NCBI GenBank assembly: GCA_013360395.1
Contig: JABWBQ010000017.1
Span: 1 to 50,193 of the forward strand
DNA from: Flavobacteriales bacterium
GTDB taxonomy: Bacteria; Bacteroidota; Bacteroidia; Flavobacteriales_F; PHOS-HE28
Direction of reading: 5' to 3'
Length of the DNA: 50,193 bases
Numbering within the stretch: the first letter of the stretch is position 1; every line of letters begins with the position of its first letter. Positions 48,866 through 50,193 of this stretch are shown here, piece after piece. Both the position numbers and the translations under genes were made by a program. The notes under the pieces were generated by a model. That model did not search any database and was not told the DNA's origin. It saw nothing but the letters and a program-made list of their open reading frames with translations.

Positions 48866-49500
48866 GGGCGATCGTAGAAAAGGACGCGGCCATCATCGGT
48901 GCCGGTGATGAACTGCGTGCCGTTGAACAGGCAGGGCGCCCGGTGGTGCGGGTCCTTGTTCTCCGGGAACCGCAGCTGCTGGAGCACCTTGCCCGCAGCA
49001 TCCCGGAACTCCACGCCACCCTGTGCCACCGCCACGGCCGTCACCGTACCATCCTGTGCCTGCAGCTGCTGGTAGAACCGGTCGAAGGTGCTGTTCTTCA
49101 GGTCCAGCCCCATGGCCTTCACGGCCCGTGGGTCGGGGATCCAGTTGTGCTCGTGCAGCATCTTGTCCTGTTTGCCGCTGCGCACGTCCCACACTTCACG
49201 CTTGCCGCTGTGGCCGATCAGCACCACCAGTTCGCCGTTGTTGTTGAAGGCCGCGTGATACACCGCCGTGCTTCCGTCCTGGGCGTAGGGGAAGGCATGC
49301 ACACGCCGGGCCCCTTCGATGTCCCACAGCTCGGCGCCCTTGTCGGTGCCCACCAGGATGCGGTCGCCCTTGGGCGCCACCGCCAGGCAGGTCACCTGGC
49401 TTTTGGCCAGTTTCAGGGTCCGGGTCGCAGGCTCCTTCACCACTTGGGCGGTGAGGGGGAGCGCGGTGGCCAGCAAGGCGGGCAGGAGCAGATGGCGCAT
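48862..49500 (-). CDS. exported WD40-like partial propeller protein
   Basis: The 212-residue protein has a signal peptide (MRHLLLPALLATALPLTAQ) and about four WD40-like repeats (VTCLAVAPKGDRILVGTDKG, AELWDIEGARR, VYHAAFNNNGELVVLIGH, REVWDVRSGKQ, and FITGTDDGRVLFYD near the end). That is too few for a closed seven-blade propeller on its own, so it may dimerise or be a reduced form. A binding role is probable; no catalytic residues are seen. ATG 49500 lies 41 bases after an exact TACTTTTG box. It is coupled to the thioesterase gene by an ATGA overlap. Confidence 0.72.
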   Translation of the reverse strand: MRHLLLPALLATALPLTAQVVKEPATRTLKLAKSQVTCLAVAPKGDRILVGTDKGAELWDIEGARRVHAFPYAQDGSTAVYHAAFNNNGELVVLIGHSGKREVWDVRSGKQDKMLHEHNWIPDPRAVKAMGLDLKNSTFDRFYQQLQAQDGTVTAVAVAQGGVEFRDAAGKVLQQLRFPENKDPHHRAPCLFNGTQFITGTDDGRVLFYDRP

Positions 49501-49541
49501 CGTTCGGGGATGGGTCCCCTTTGCCGGTGGCACGGGGGCGC

Positions 49542-49549
49542 CAAAAGTA
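49542..49549 (-). promoter_or_regulatory. -7 box (TACTTTTG) for the WD40-like/thioesterase unit
   Basis: Exact match to TAnnTTTG in the 76-base gap before ATG 49500. Confidence 0.55.
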
Positions 49550-49576
49550 GTGCGTGCGTTGCGGGCCCCGGGTGGG

Positions 49577-50191
49577 TCAGCGCACCAGCAGCCAGGCGCC
49601 CGCAACGGCCCCCTGCTGCAGTTCGGCCAGTGCGGCAACCGCCTCGGCCCGGCTGGCATAGCTGGCCACCGCCACGCGATGAAGCCCGCGATGCTGGTCG
49701 AGGATCCGGGCCTGGAACCCGCGTTGCGTCATGTCCGCCACGTAGTTGCGGGCGTTCTCCTCGATGCTGAAGCAGCCCCCGATCACATGGAAGCGGGCTT
49801 CGGGCACCACCGGCACGGCCACATGGGTGGAATCGACCGCGGCCACCGGCGCATCGCCCAAGTGTACCGGCGTGGGCGGATGCCCTTCGCCCAGCAGGGA
49901 GAGCTGCACCACGCCATGGCCTTCGGGGACCGGGACATGGAAGGCCGTGTCCTCCTCGACCACGGGTGCGACACCACCGTGGCGGGGCGCGTACTTGGAC
50001 GGCTCCTCGCCCCAAAGCAGCAGGCCGCTGCGCTGCGTGTCGTTCCAGCTGTGCCGCACGAGGTAGCCCGCGCCCACCAGGAACAGCAGTCCGGTGGCGG
50101 CAGCGGCGGCCCACAGCAGGGGGTGGCGCCCATCGTCGGCCGGTCCGGGCGCGGTGGGCATGGCACGCACCACCGGACCTGCGCCGGTGGG
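49577..50191 (-). CDS. SPOR-domain membrane protein (N-terminus outside the window)
   Basis: The visible part has a transmembrane helix (LLWAAAAATGLLFLVGAGYLV), a proline-rich spacer and a C-terminal SPOR domain (FHVIGGCFSIEENARNYVAD, GFQARILDQHRGLHRVAVAS, AEAVAALAELQQ), which binds septal peptidoglycan. The frame stays open to the window edge, so the N-terminus is missing. In the Bacteroidota, proteins of this shape often carry N-terminal HU/CCDC81-like domains, but those would lie outside. A short start at 50161 is possible. Confidence 0.8.
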   Translation of the reverse strand, partial: PTGAGPVVRAMPTAPGPADDGRHPLLWAAAAATGLLFLVGAGYLVRHSWNDTQRSGLLLWGEEPSKYAPRHGGVAPVVEEDTAFHVPVPEGHGVVQLSLLGEGHPPTPVHLGDAPVAAVDSTHVAVPVVPEARFHVIGGCFSIEENARNYVADMTQRGFQARILDQHRGLHRVAVASYASRAEAVAALAELQQGAVAGAWLLVR

Positions 50192-50193
50192 TT

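Overview
The window reads as a chromosomal segment of a GC-rich member of the Bacteroidota, probably Flavobacteriales-like. The evidence is the C-terminal type IX secretion (T9SS) sorting domains on two exported proteins, a complete alternative complex III operon fused to cytochrome oxidase genes, a DUF6089/PorG-like outer-membrane protein, and repeated promoter boxes of the Bacteroidota form TAnnTTTG in front of genes. I see no frameshifts, insertion sequences, prophage genes, CRISPR arrays or islands of odd composition. It looks like ordinary, tightly packed core genome, and no stretch over 300 bases lacks a gene.

Layout. 1-3.3 kb: the 3' end of an M28/glutaminyl-cyclase-like peptidase, an O-antigen ligase/polymerase-like membrane protein, and a Wzz-like chain-length protein converging on it with overlapping 3' ends. 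3.3-6.4 kb: a diheme cytochrome lipoprotein followed by a T9SS-sorted VCBS/UnbV protein. 6.5-10.8 kb: polA, then an uncharacterised lipoprotein and a small exported protein. 10.9-19.9 kb: an M43 metalloprotease with a T9SS tag, a cystathionine gamma-synthase/lyase, NADP-type glutamate dehydrogenase, and a 1309-residue propeller-rich secreted protein. 19.9-21.2 kb: a bacilliredoxin and a putative outer-membrane barrel protein.

21.3-32.9 kb is one respiratory operon on the minus strand, actABCDEF-coxB-coxA. Its products would oxidise quinol through alternative complex III and pass electrons over c hemes to an aa3-type oxidase. It is bounded by a promoter-like box upstream of actA and a hairpin terminator after coxA. 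33.0-34.6 kb carries a SPOR-domain protein and the DUF6089 protein. 34.9-39.3 kb is the rimP-nusA-infB translation/transcription operon, whose leader contains a classical terminator hairpin. 39.4-43.9 kb: an MsbA-type ABC exporter, divergent rbfA, a methyltransferase and a LolC/E-type permease. 43.8-46.8 kb: a Dus tRNA-modification enzyme, tRNA-Ser(GGA), and translationally coupled tatD-ansA. 47-50.2 kb: a heptosyltransferase-like GT9 enzyme coupled to a small unknown protein, a WD40-like protein coupled to an acyl-CoA thioesterase, and the C-terminal part of a SPOR-domain membrane protein running off the window.

The most interesting signals are regulatory. One is an attenuator-like terminator between a promoter and rimP. 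Another is a set of genes (SPOR protein, rbfA, tatD) whose ATG lies exactly 6 nt after the promoter box, which suggests leaderless mRNAs. A third is the set of GC-rich perfect hairpin terminators. Among proteins, the six-heme ActA, the tandem NDRD tail of the propeller protein and several conserved-looking unknown gene pairs deserve follow-up. I did not find a clearly novel defence or metabolic system.
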